A stretch of DNA of 64,000 nucleotides, taken from the NCBI GenBank assembly GCA_045646965.1, contig JAZRLR010000023.1:1-64000 (forward strand). Reading direction: 5' to 3'. The position numbers and the translations under genes are program-made. The stretch is from HGM04593 sp045646965. GTDB taxonomy: Bacteria; Bacteroidota; Bacteroidia; Bacteroidales; Bacteroidaceae. The notes beneath the pieces were generated by a model. That model worked only from the letters and a program-made list of their open reading frames with translations, did not search any database and was not told where the DNA came from. Shown here piece after piece: positions 52,813 to 61,347 of this stretch; position 1 is the first letter of the stretch; the number at the start of each line of letters is the position of its first letter.

Positions 52813-52828
52813 TTCAAAATCCGTGCCA
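52813..52828 (-). promoter_or_regulatory. Sigma-54-type promoter P1
   Basis: TGGCACG-GATT-TTGAA on the minus strand, 31 bases upstream of the adaptor start. Same -24 heptamer and TTGA -12 as P2 and P3, with a different spacer, which supports selection on the motif. Confidence 0.75.
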
Positions 52829-52871
52829 AACTCTCAAACAATTCATTTACATCACTTTAAGAATCGCAAGA

Positions 52872-52891
52872 GGTGTCCAAAAACGGACACC
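52872..52891. promoter_or_regulatory. Palindromic enhancer site upstream of P1
   Basis: GGTGTCC-AAAAAC-GGACACC-type palindrome: arms GTGTCC/GGACAC with a 6-base spacer, extended by an outer G/C pair. Same 6+6+6 layout as the sites at P2 and P3. About 45 bases upstream of the P1 -24 element and about 85 bases before the regulator's own promoter. Confidence 0.7.
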
Positions 52892-52954
52892 CTGTCCGCT
52901 TTTGCATAACATTTCACACCTTTTTTTAATACTTCTTAAAAAGCAGCGCCCTAT

Positions 52955-52986
52955 TTTGAAAGTTCAGCGACAAAACGCTATCTTCG
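52955..52986 (+). promoter_or_regulatory. Housekeeping promoter of the two-component genes
   Basis: TTTG at 52955-52958 and TATCTTCG at 52979-52986, spaced 20 bases, a good match to the Bacteroidota consensus. The regulator ATG follows 21 bases later, so the leader is very short. Confidence 0.65.
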
Positions 52987-53007
52987 CAATGGAAAACACT
53001 TTTTACG

Positions 53008-54342
53008 ATGATACTTGTTATAGACGACAACGAAGCCGTGAGAACCGGCCTCTCATTTATGCTCAAACGTGCGAAATATGATGTGGAGACAGCAGCCTCC
53101 TCGTCCGAAGCCATTGACATTGTGAGAAAAGAAGAACCGCAGCTCATACTTATGGATATGAACTACTCCCTCTCCACCGACGGCGAGGAGGGGCTTTATC
53201 TGCTGCAACAGGTAAAAATTTTCCGCCCCGATGTGCCCGTCATACTTATGACAGCGTGGGGAAGCATAGAGCTCGCCGTAAAAGGTATGAGACTCGGCGC
53301 GTTCGACTTCGTTACAAAGCCGTGGAACAACGCCGCGCTGATGCAACGCATTGAGACAGCCCTTCAACTCACAGCCAAGAAAAGCGAACAGCCCCACAAC
53401 GCCACATTCGACCGATGCGGCATCGTGGGAAACAGCGCCCCGCTGTGCGATGTGCTCGCCACGGTTGAACGTGTGGCAAAGACCAATGCTACGGTGCTCA
53501 TCACAGGCGAGAGCGGCACAGGCAAAGAGCTCATAGCCGAGGCTCTGCACCGTAACAGCCTGCGCAGTGGCAAGCCCTTTGTAAAAGTGAATCTGGGCGG
53601 AGTGTCGCAGTCGCTTTTCGAGAGCGAGATGTTCGGACACAAACGAGGCGCCTTCACCGATGCCCTCACCGACAGAGTGGGACGCTTTGAACTTGCCGAC
53701 GGCGGCACCATCTTCCTCGACGAGGTGGGTGAGTTGAGCCTCGGCAGCCAGGTGAAGCTGCTGCGTGTGCTACAGGAGCAGACCTTCGAGGTGCTTGGCG
53801 ACAGCAAACCCCGCAAAGTAGATGTGCGCGTGGTGTGTGCCACAAACCGCGATCTGTGGCGTATGGTACGCGAAGGCACCTTCCGCGAAGACCTTTTCTA
53901 CAGAATAAACCTCATACCGTTGCACCTGCCGCCCCTGCGCGAACGTCGCGAAGACATAGCCACCCTTGTAAAACATTTCGCAAAGCAATATACCGAAGAG
54001 AACAGCCTGCTGCCCGTCACCCTCACAGCCGATGCCATCGAGTACCTCTCGCGACAGCCTTTTCGCGGAAACATACGCGAGCTGAAAAACCTTGTGGAGC
54101 GCACCATACTCATAAACGGCAACGGCATTCTGGGCGCGGCAGAATTCGAGAAACAGTGCCCCGCCACCCACGACGACAACTACGAGGTATCCACCGCAGG
54201 CCTCACGCTCGACGAAATTGAGATTGCGACAATAAAACAGGCCATAGAACGCTACTCGGGCAATATGTCACAGGTAGCGACCTCGCTGGGCATAAGCCGT
54301 CAGGCGCTCTATCGCAGAATGGAGAAATATGGATTAAAATAG
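53008..54342 (+). CDS. NtrC-type sigma-54-dependent response regulator
   Basis: 444 residues. The receiver domain (1-120) has the phosphoacceptor Asp50 (LILMDMNYS). The AAA+ domain (about 140-380) has Walker A GESGTGKE and the sigma-54-contact loop GAFTDA (usual form GAFTGA; the Asp variant occurs in this phylum). GTIFLDEVGEL is Walker B, and FREDLFYRIN.IPLHLPPLRERREDI is conserved. A C-terminal Fis-type helix-turn-helix has MSQVATSLGISRQALYRRMEKYG. It is divergent from the efflux genes and is the likely activator of P1-P3. Confidence 0.95.
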   Translation: MILVIDDNEAVRTGLSFMLKRAKYDVETAASSSEAIDIVRKEEPQLILMDMNYSLSTDGEEGLYLLQQVKIFRPDVPVILMTAWGSIELAVKGMRLGAFDFVTKPWNNAALMQRIETALQLTAKKSEQPHNATFDRCGIVGNSAPLCDVLATVERVAKTNATVLITGESGTGKELIAEALHRNSLRSGKPFVKVNLGGVSQSLFESEMFGHKRGAFTDALTDRVGRFELADGGTIFLDEVGELSLGSQVKLLRVLQEQTFEVLGDSKPRKVDVRVVCATNRDLWRMVREGTFREDLFYRINLIPLHLPPLRERREDIATLVKHFAKQYTEENSLLPVTLTADAIEYLSRQPFRGNIRELKNLVERTILINGNGILGAAEFEKQCPATHDDNYEVSTAGLTLDEIEIATIKQAIERYSGNMSQVATSLGISRQALYRRMEKYGLK

Positions 54343-54351
54343 AGCCCGTAT

Positions 54352-55659
54352 ATGAAATTACGCTATTTCTTCATTATTCTGGCACTGCTTATGATTGCGC
54401 CGCTCGCCGTGGTGCTGTGTGGCAGATATGCCAATTTCGATATAAAATATCCGTTGCAGGCCCTCGCAGCCGTTGCAATACTTTTTCTCATTTTTTTTTA
54501 CCGCCGCGTGGTTCACCCTATGAAAGCCATCGCCGACGGAATGGACCTGCTCTCGGCACAAGACTTCGGCAGTATGCTCACAAAAGTGGGACAGGCCGAG
54601 GCCGACCGCATAGTAGAACTCTTCAACTGCCTTATGGCACAGGTGAAGAATGAGCGCCTGCGAGTGCACGAGCAGAACCACCTGCTCGACCAGCTTATAA
54701 ACGTCTCGCCGATGGGCGTCGTCATACTCGACTTCAAAGAAAGGGTTACGCTTATGAACCCCTCGGCACACAAAATCCTTGGAGTAGATGAGAATGCAGA
54801 GGGGCGCGTACTATGGGAGCTGCAAACAGAGCTCATAAACGAAATAGCCGGGATTCCGCAAGGGCAGAAACAGACAATCAGGCTCAACGGAGCAAATATA
54901 TTCCACTGCTCACGCCTCTCGTTCTTCGACCGCGGCTATGCCCGCCCATACATAATAATTGAGCCCCTCACCGACGAGATACACAAAGCCGAAAAGAGTG
55001 CCTACGAAAAAGTTATCCGTATGATTGCCCACGAGGTAAACAACTCCGTGGGCGGCATCGCCGTCTCGCTCGACGCCGTGAACGATGCACTCTCCACGTC
55101 AAGCGGCGAGAGCTTCGGCAGCGATGTAGACGAGATACTCAAAGTAATAAATGTGTGCGAAGAACGCGCATATAATATGAGCAACTTCATCACAGGCTTT
55201 GCCAATGTGGTGAAGATACCCGCTCCCACTCTGCGCCGCGTGGATATAAACGACTGCGTAACACCCTGCATAGGCTTTATGAGACAGATATGCCGCGAGC
55301 GTAACATAGAGCTGCGCACAACCCTTTCCGAAGGGAATGTACAGGTAAGTGCCGACGTGCTACTCTTTGAGCAGGTTATGGTAAACCTCGTAAAGAACGC
55401 CGTGGAAAGCATAGGAGAGAACGGCTGCATAAGCATCGCCACAAGCGGTTCCCCTGCCACCATAGAGGTCACAGATAACGGCGCAGGCATCGCCAAGAAA
55501 GACGAAGAACACCTCTTCACCCCCTTCTTCTCGACCAAAGCCAACGGGCAGGGCCTCGGCCTTATGTTTATAAGAGAGATACTTATGGGACACAGCTGCA
55601 CCTTCTCCCTGAAAACGGGAGACGACGGGCTTACCCGTTTCACCATAACATTCCCTTGA
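54352..55659 (+). CDS. Membrane sensor histidine kinase partner of the NtrC-type regulator
   Basis: 435 residues. Two helices (about 5-24 and 33-50) are separated by only about 8 residues, so there is almost no periplasmic sensor. A HAMP-like segment, then a PAS domain (about 110-205, INVSPMGVVILDFKERVTLMN). The phosphorylated His227 lies in MIAHEVNNSVGGIAVS. The ATP domain has NLVKNAVESIG (N box), VTDNGAGIAKKDEEHLF and GQGLGLMFIREI. It starts 9 bases after the regulator stop. The layout suggests it senses membrane or cytoplasmic cues. Confidence 0.94.
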   Translation: MKLRYFFIILALLMIAPLAVVLCGRYANFDIKYPLQALAAVAILFLIFFYRRVVHPMKAIADGMDLLSAQDFGSMLTKVGQAEADRIVELFNCLMAQVKNERLRVHEQNHLLDQLINVSPMGVVILDFKERVTLMNPSAHKILGVDENAEGRVLWELQTELINEIAGIPQGQKQTIRLNGANIFHCSRLSFFDRGYARPYIIIEPLTDEIHKAEKSAYEKVIRMIAHEVNNSVGGIAVSLDAVNDALSTSSGESFGSDVDEILKVINVCEERAYNMSNFITGFANVVKIPAPTLRRVDINDCVTPCIGFMRQICRERNIELRTTLSEGNVQVSADVLLFEQVMVNLVKNAVESIGENGCISIATSGSPATIEVTDNGAGIAKKDEEHLFTPFFSTKANGQGLGLMFIREILMGHSCTFSLKTGDDGLTRFTITFP

Positions 55660-56002
55660 AAACACATCACAGCCCCACGGCTATCTCACACCCCAAAAAA
55701 CGTCTGCGTGAGACTAAACATAACAGCAGTTTTTTATCTGTCCATCGTTCACACTCACGTTCAAGCTACGGTCGTCCACATTTTACAAAACCTTACAAAA
55801 AAATGCTTTTTATCAAATAAAATTCTCATCGTTCAAATATAAGACTTATTTTTGCAAGAAACATCTGTACGACACGCAACGGCACCCCTTTGCACGGCAA
55901 CGGCACACTACTTAAATATAAATATAGTATCGATGCAGCACACCAGCATCTACCGTGGCAATGCGACACACAGATACCTTAATTAACATATAAAAGAGCT
56001 AT
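55660..56002. other. Non-coding region before the 56003 gene, with a -7 box
   Basis: 343 bases without a gene. TATTTTTG at 55847-55854 is a plausible -7 box, giving a leader of about 140 bases for the next gene. The leader is fairly rich in ACGGCAC-type segments. I see no known RNA motif in it. Confidence 0.5.
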
Positions 56003-56377
56003 ATGGGAAGAAAAAAATTTTCGGAACGCGAAATAAATATCATACGCAAGCTGCTCGGCAGCAAGATGTCGGGCAACCGCGGACAGCAGAAGATGGTGCG
56101 CCACACCCTGCGCACGGTATTCGAATTCAACATATCCGACTTTAATATACAGGGAAAGGCCTTCGGCCCCAAGGACCTCGACGAGTGTGTGCGCCGCGGA
56201 CGCATACAGGTGCTCGACGAAGCAACCATAGAGACAATGAAGATGCGATATGCCGAAAAGAAACAGCACGACGAGGCACTGCGCCAAGCCGAGGCAATAG
56301 CCGACGGCGAGGTAATCGATTGGCAGGAGGTACTCAAAGAGTGGAACGAGTACTACTCACAAGAGGGCAACGCGTGA
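56003..56377 (+). CDS. Conserved-looking small protein of unknown function
   Basis: 124 residues, very charged and mainly helical. It begins MGRKKFSEREINIIRKLL, then a basic stretch (SGNRGQQKMVRHTLRTVF) that could bind nucleic acid, then EFNISDFNIQGKAFGPKDLDECVRRGRIQVLDE. No signal peptide or membrane segment. I do not recognise a named family. It sits 28 bases before a glycosyltransferase gene and probably shares its transcript. Confidence 0.75.
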   Translation: MGRKKFSEREINIIRKLLGSKMSGNRGQQKMVRHTLRTVFEFNISDFNIQGKAFGPKDLDECVRRGRIQVLDEATIETMKMRYAEKKQHDEALRQAEAIADGEVIDWQEVLKEWNEYYSQEGNA

Positions 56378-56405
56378 CCATTCCCCACACCAACGACAGA
56401 GAGCG

Positions 56406-57632
56406 ATGAAGATACTCATAATAAACACCTACAGCTACACGGGAGGGGCCGCCATTGCAGCCACCCGCCTTGCCGATGCGCTTAACGACGCAGGCGTGCA
56501 GGCGCTCGTTGTCAGCGAGGGTGTTATCACAAACAACTTCAGCAAAAAACTCAAATTCCTGTGGGAGCGAGTGGTTATATGGGCAGCAAACCTCTTCAGC
56601 CGCAAGAATCTCTTCACCGTGTCGATAGCAAACACCGGCTTCGACATCACACACCTGCCCGCATTCAAGGAGGCCGATGTGATAAACCTTCACTGGGTGA
56701 ACCAGGGAATGCTCTCGCTGAAAGATATTGAAAAAATTCTGCAGTCGGGCAAGCCCGTTGTGTGGACAATGCACGATATGTGGCCCTTCACAGGCATCTG
56801 TCACCACGCCCACACCTGCGAGGCATACACCACAGGCTGTGGCAACTGCCCGCAGCTGCGTCTCCCCTGTCGCCGCGACCTATCGCGCCTCATATTTGCA
56901 GAAAAAGAGAAGAGATACCCCCGCGCAAAGATAAATTTTGTGGCAGTGAGCAACTGGCTTGCCTCAAAGGCCAAAGAGAGCCCCCTGCTCAAAGGTAACA
57001 CCCTTTGCGTGATACCCAACACCCTGTCGCTTGCAAATTTCAAGATTCTTCGACGCGACGAGTGCCGCGAGGCGTTGCATCTGCCCGCCGACAAAAAAAT
57101 CATACTCTTTGGCGCAGCACGCATCGATGAGCCGATAAAAGGATTCGACACACTGCTCGACGCCATCGCCCACCTCATAGAAAGCGGTACATTTGAGCGC
57201 GACGAGCTACACCTGCTCACCTTCGGGCGTTTCAAATACCCCGAGCAGCTTCTGCACAGAATACCCGTCGCACACACCAATGCAGGCTTTGTGAGCGGCG
57301 ACACCCTCTCACAGCTCTACTCTGCCGCCGATGTCACCGTGTCGGCATCGCGATACGAGACTTTCGGGCAAACCCTCATCGAGGCACAGGCCTGCGGCTG
57401 CATACCCGTGTCGTTTGGTAACAGCGGTCAGGCAGATATCATCTCGCACAAGGTAAACGGTTTCTTGGCCGACTATCTCTCTGTCCCCGGCCTTGCCGAG
57501 GGCATAAGATGGGCCCTCACCGAGGGAAGCCGCACCATCGACAAAGCCTCATTGAGACAAAGCGTGATGGAAAGATACTCGGGCGAGGTGGTTGCACAGC
57601 AATATATCAATCTATACAAAAGCATTTTATAG
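56406..57632 (+). CDS. Family 4 glycosyltransferase
   Basis: 408 residues, GT-B fold. The N-terminal domain starts ILIINTYSYTGGAAIAATRLADALNDAG. VWTMHDMWPFTGICHHAHTCEAYTTGCGNCPQL is a Cys/His-rich stretch seen in a Bacteroidota subgroup. The C-terminal donor-binding domain has ILFGAARIDEPIKGFDTLLDAI and ASRYETFGQTLIEAQACGCIPVSFG (the E..GQ.LIEA form of the GT4 motif). Likely makes part of a surface glycan or capsule; donor and acceptor unknown. No other glycan genes are adjacent. Confidence 0.9.
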   Translation: MKILIINTYSYTGGAAIAATRLADALNDAGVQALVVSEGVITNNFSKKLKFLWERVVIWAANLFSRKNLFTVSIANTGFDITHLPAFKEADVINLHWVNQGMLSLKDIEKILQSGKPVVWTMHDMWPFTGICHHAHTCEAYTTGCGNCPQLRLPCRRDLSRLIFAEKEKRYPRAKINFVAVSNWLASKAKESPLLKGNTLCVIPNTLSLANFKILRRDECREALHLPADKKIILFGAARIDEPIKGFDTLLDAIAHLIESGTFERDELHLLTFGRFKYPEQLLHRIPVAHTNAGFVSGDTLSQLYSAADVTVSASRYETFGQTLIEAQACGCIPVSFGNSGQADIISHKVNGFLADYLSVPGLAEGIRWALTEGSRTIDKASLRQSVMERYSGEVVAQQYINLYKSIL

Positions 57633-57664
57633 AAACGGGAAGCTCCCGCAAGAGTGCATAAAAA

Positions 57665-57701
57665 CAGTTCGGCAAGGATGCAGATGCGTCCTTGCCGAAC
57701 T
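57665..57701. terminator. Bidirectional terminator between glycosyltransferase and groEL genes
   Basis: AGTTCGGCAAGGA and TCCTTGCCGAACT form a 13-bp stem with flanking A and T tracts between convergent genes. Confidence 0.9.
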
Positions 57702-57726
57702 TCTTATTTTGTGGAAGAGTTATTTT

Positions 57727-59364
57727 TTACATCATTCCGCCCATACCGCCCATACCGGGGGCACCCATAGGCATTTCGGGCTTATCCTCTTTCTTCTCCA
57801 CGATTACGCACTCTGTTGTGAGGAACATACCTGCGATAGAAGCAGCGTTCTCAAGGGCTACGCGTGTCACCTTTGCGGGATCTACCACACCTGCGGCAAA
57901 CAGGTTCTCGTAAACATCGGCACGGGCATTGTAACCATAGTCGCCCTTGCCCTCACGCACCTTCTGCACAACCACTGCACCCTCTTTGCCTGCGTTGGCA
58001 ACAATCTGGCGCAAAGGCTCCTCAATGGCACGTTTGATAATTGCAACACCAGTCTTCTCGTCGGCATTTGCAGTCTCCATATCCTCGAGGCAATCGATTG
58101 AGCGGATGTAAGCCACACCACCTCCGGGAACGATACCCTCCTCGATGGCTGCACGTGTAGCGCACAATGCGTCGTCTACGCGGTCTTTCTTCTCTTTCAT
58201 CTCAACCTCTGAAGCGGCACCTACATAGAGCACTGCCACGCCACCTGCCAACTTGGCAAGACGCTCCTGCAGTTTCTCTTTGTCGTAGTCGCTCTTTGTT
58301 GTGGCAATCTGCTGCTTAATCTGTGCCACGCGAGCCTCGATGGCAGCTTTGTCACCGTTACCATCGACGATGGTTGTGTTGTCTTTGCTCACTGTGATTT
58401 TGCTACAAGTACCGAGCATCTCAAGTGTAGCCTGCTCGAGCTTGATACCCTTCTCCTCGCTGATTACAATACCGCCTGTGAGTGTTGCGATATCCTCGAG
58501 AAGGTCTTTGCGACGGTCGCCGAAGCCGGGAGCCTTCACTGCACAAATCTTGAGCTGTGAACGCAAGCGGTTCACAACCAAGGTTGTGAGAGCCTCGCTC
58601 TCCACATCCTCGGCAATGATAAGGAGGGGACGACCGGTCTGTACGGCAGCCTCCAAAATGGGGAGCATATCCTTGAGGTTTGTAATCTTCTTGTCATAGA
58701 TGAGCACATAGGGGCTATCCATCTGACACTCCATCTTCTCGGTGTCGGTGATGAAGTAGGCCGAGAGGTAACCGCGGTCGAACTGCATACCCTCTACCAC
58801 GCCTATTGTGGTGTCGCGGCTCTTTGCCTCCTCGATGGTGATGACACCGTCTTTTGTAACCTTACGCATAGCGTCGGCTATGAGCTTACCAATCTCGCTG
58901 TCGTTGTTTGCCGAGATTGTGGCAACCTGCTCAATCTTGTCGTAGTTGGCACCTACCTCCTCGCTCTGCGCTTTGATAGATGCAACCACCTTATCCACGG
59001 CCTTGTCGATGCCTCGTTTCAGGTCCATAGGATTGGCACCTGCTGTTACGTTGCGCAAACCCTCGGTGATGATTGCCTGTGCAAGCAAAGTGGCTGTTGT
59101 GGTACCGTCACCCGCATCGTCGTTGGTCTTTGAAGCCACCGACTTCACGAGCTGTGCTCCGGTGTTCATATAAGCATCGGCGAGCTCTATCTCCTTGGCT
59201 ACCGACACACCGTCCTTTGTGATGTGGGGCGCACCAAACTTTTTCTCGATAATCACATTGCGACCTTTGGGGCCCAATGTAACTTTCACTGCATTTGCGA
59301 GCTCATCGACACCCTTCTTGAGCTGGTCGCGAGCATCCATATTGAAAAGAATCTCTTTTGCCAT
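57727..59364 (-). CDS. groEL: Chaperonin GroEL
   Basis: 545 residues. The N-terminus KEILFNMDARDQLKKGVDELANAVKVTLGPKGRNV, DGTTTATLLAQAI (the ATP-site segment) and the C-terminal GGMGGMM tail are standard for Hsp60. It forms the double heptameric ring that folds proteins in an ATP-driven cycle capped by GroES. It lies 15 bases after groES. Confidence 0.99.
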   Translation of the reverse strand: MAKEILFNMDARDQLKKGVDELANAVKVTLGPKGRNVIIEKKFGAPHITKDGVSVAKEIELADAYMNTGAQLVKSVASKTNDDAGDGTTTATLLAQAIITEGLRNVTAGANPMDLKRGIDKAVDKVVASIKAQSEEVGANYDKIEQVATISANNDSEIGKLIADAMRKVTKDGVITIEEAKSRDTTIGVVEGMQFDRGYLSAYFITDTEKMECQMDSPYVLIYDKKITNLKDMLPILEAAVQTGRPLLIIAEDVESEALTTLVVNRLRSQLKICAVKAPGFGDRRKDLLEDIATLTGGIVISEEKGIKLEQATLEMLGTCSKITVSKDNTTIVDGNGDKAAIEARVAQIKQQIATTKSDYDKEKLQERLAKLAGGVAVLYVGAASEVEMKEKKDRVDDALCATRAAIEEGIVPGGGVAYIRSIDCLEDMETANADEKTGVAIIKRAIEEPLRQIVANAGKEGAVVVQKVREGKGDYGYNARADVYENLFAAGVVDPAKVTRVALENAASIAGMFLTTECVIVEKKEDKPEMPMGAPGMGGMGGMM

Positions 59365-59379
59365 ATCCGTAGTTATTTA

Positions 59380-59652
59380 TTATCCTAAAATTGCAAGCAC
59401 GTCGCTCTGACGCATAATCAAATATTTCTCACCCTCGAACTCGAGTTCTGTACCCGAATACTTTCCATAGAGAACCTGGTCGCCCACAGCGATAACCATC
59501 TCCTCGTCTTTTGTTCCGTTGCCCACTGCAACAACTTTTCCCTGCAAGGGTTTCTCTTTTGCCGTGTCGGGGATTATGATACCGCCCACGGTCTTCTCCT
59601 CGGCTGCCATAGGCAGAATGAGGACTCTGTCTGCTAAAGGTTTAATGTTCAT
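59380..59652 (-). CDS. groES: Co-chaperonin GroES
   Basis: 90 residues from MNIKPLADRVLILPMAAEEKTVGG at 59652; the in-frame Met at 59706 is upstream of the normal N-terminus and inside the control region. The mobile loop (EKTVGGIIIPDTAKEKPLQG) contacts GroEL. GDQVLYGKYSGTEL is the conserved core. First gene of groES-groEL. Confidence 0.97.
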   Translation of the reverse strand: MNIKPLADRVLILPMAAEEKTVGGIIIPDTAKEKPLQGKVVAVGNGTKDEEMVIAVGDQVLYGKYSGTELEFEGEKYLIMRQSDVLAILG

Positions 59653-59689
59653 AATGCTATTTTCTTTAATTATTAGTACAAATTCAAAC

Positions 59690-59735
59690 GTGCCCTGCAT
59701 TGGCACATCGATTATATAACCAAAAGTGTGCCAAA
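59690..59735. promoter_or_regulatory. Inverted repeat and sigma-54-like element upstream of groES
   Basis: TTGGCACA at 59700-59707 and TGTGCCAA at 59727-59734 are perfect inverted arms 19 bases apart; a third GTGCC half-site lies at 59690-59694. On the minus strand TTTGGCACACTTTTGGTTA (59717-59735) resembles P2/P3 of the efflux locus, but the -12 part (TGGT) is poor. It is not the CIRCE operator. Confidence 0.5.
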
Positions 59736-59895
59736 ATTGTTTTTATCTCTTAAAAAGACAAAAAAGGGAAGAAAAGCGGCCATTTACTGCCAAAATGTCA
59801 CACTGCAAAGAGAAGGCGTGCCTCGTGTCACGGCACAAAATGACACAGAACGACACAAAATCCACACGCATAAGACCTATTTAACATTTTTTCAT

Positions 59896-59903
59896 TATCT
59901 TCG
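59896..59903 (+). promoter_or_regulatory. -7 box (TATCTTCG) of the YihY-family gene
   Basis: TATCTTCGCAG on the plus strand, 26 bases before the ATG at 59930. The gap upstream (59740-59880) also holds several GACACA/TGTGTC-like words, including GTGTCA-N10-TGACAC. Confidence 0.5.
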
Positions 59904-59929
59904 CAGAAATAACACAAACGACAAACAAT

Positions 59930-61297
59930 ATGATTGAAAGTATAAAAAAATTATATCGTAAATATATTGCGCTCGACAACGACAAGAATATCGACGAGAA
60001 CAGAAATCTGTGGGCAATTGTAAAGCTGTGCAGCAGCTTCGGCAAGTTGCAGGAGTCGTCGGCAGCGCTCACCTACCACACCCTCTTTGCCATAGTTCCC
60101 GTGATGGCGCTTATGGTTGCCATAGCAAAGGTGCTCGGATACGGAGAGATTTTCAAGGAGCAGGTACAGAGTTTCTTCCACGGGCAAGACCTTATTTCGG
60201 AGAACCTGCTCAACTTTGCCGACAGTTACCTGAACAACACCCAGATGAGTTTCTGGCTCGGCGCGGGAATCGGCCTCATCCTGCTGCTCTACTCTGTCTT
60301 TTCAATATTCCGCACAATTGACAAAACCTTCAACGCGCAGTGGAATATGCCGGGACGCTCCATTACCAGGCTGCTCGGAATATTTGCCATAGTGCTCTTT
60401 ATACCCGTGGTTGCAATAATTGTGCTTGCCGTGTGGTGGACAATGTCGTCCTACCTCAAAGGCACTATAATACAGGAGGTAAATGTCTTTATATTCACCG
60501 TCACAGGCTATGTGGTGTGCCTCTTCGGAGCCTACAAGTTCATTCCGCAGGCAAAAGTGGAGACCAAATATGCAGCAGTGGCCGCGCTTGTGTGCGGCTC
60601 GGTGTTTGCCCTTATGCAGTACTCGAGCTACGCCATAATATCGATGCTCGGCAACTACCGCAACGTATACGGCGACCTTGCCACGCTCATAATATTCCTG
60701 CTGCTCATATACTTCTCGTGGACCATCTGTATGGCCGGTAGCCGATGGAACTATTTCCTGCAAAGAGCCGACAAACTTGTGCGCGAGAACAAATTCACAG
60801 GCATAAGCAATAACTACCACAAATTCCTGTGCCTTATGATACTCTACAAGGCCGAGCTGCTCTGCACGCTCAAAAACGGGAACACATTTGCAATGAAGGA
60901 GCTCTCCGAGGCTGTTGAGGAGGCCTTCGACCTGCCGCCACACGTTTCGGGCGTATTCCTGAACTCTATGACAGAGCGCGAAATATTCGTCGCCACCGAC
61001 AAGGCAGGCATCTACCGCATAGCCGACAAATACTACAAGGCAAAGACAATAGACCTTGTAAAAAATCTTGACAAAGCAGGAAATAACAAAGAGGCCATAG
61101 AGGCAGCGCAGGAGGCACACGAGCACAGAAATGCACAGCTGCTGTGGAAATTCATAAACGGCGAGGGAGAGATAGAAGAGGTAAATAACACCCCGCTTGA
61201 GCTCTTCTTCTTCAGTGAGATAAAGATTCAGGAGGCAGTTCCCGTGAAACAAAAAGGCTGGTTCGAAAAATTTACAAATATAATAAATCTCAAATAG
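59930..61297 (+). CDS. YihY/BrkB-family membrane protein
   Basis: 455 residues. ESSAALTYHTLFAIVPVMALMVAIAKVLG is the family's first-helix motif; about six helices fill residues 45-290. WTICMAGSRWNYFLQRADKL marks the end of the membrane part. A cytoplasmic C-terminal region (about 300-455) is helical and charged and longer than in short family members. The family was once thought to be RNase BN; its real role is unknown, possibly transport or envelope. Own promoter and terminator. Confidence 0.9.
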   Translation: MIESIKKLYRKYIALDNDKNIDENRNLWAIVKLCSSFGKLQESSAALTYHTLFAIVPVMALMVAIAKVLGYGEIFKEQVQSFFHGQDLISENLLNFADSYLNNTQMSFWLGAGIGLILLLYSVFSIFRTIDKTFNAQWNMPGRSITRLLGIFAIVLFIPVVAIIVLAVWWTMSSYLKGTIIQEVNVFIFTVTGYVVCLFGAYKFIPQAKVETKYAAVAALVCGSVFALMQYSSYAIISMLGNYRNVYGDLATLIIFLLLIYFSWTICMAGSRWNYFLQRADKLVRENKFTGISNNYHKFLCLMILYKAELLCTLKNGNTFAMKELSEAVEEAFDLPPHVSGVFLNSMTEREIFVATDKAGIYRIADKYYKAKTIDLVKNLDKAGNNKEAIEAAQEAHEHRNAQLLWKFINGEGEIEEVNNTPLELFFFSEIKIQEAVPVKQKGWFEKFTNIINLK

Positions 61298-61302
61298 CGC
61301 AC

Positions 61303-61338
61303 AATCTCCCCGCCCACAGGACAGGGAGATTTTTTTTG
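61303..61338 (+). terminator. Intrinsic terminator of the YihY-family gene
   Basis: AATCTCCC and GGGAGATT with a 13-base loop, then a run of eight T. It ends just before the thiamin operon promoter. Confidence 0.9.
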
Positions 61339-61347
61339 CGACTTTTT

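Noticed and set aside
53638..53670. The regulator's GAFTDA loop suggested loss of sigma-54 activation.
   Set aside because: The Asp variant occurs in Bacteroidota sigma-54 activators, and three sigma-54-type promoters lie next to the gene.
59690..59735. CIRCE/HrcA operator upstream of groES.
   Set aside because: The sequence does not match TTAGCACTC-N9-GAGTGCTAA; arms and spacing differ.
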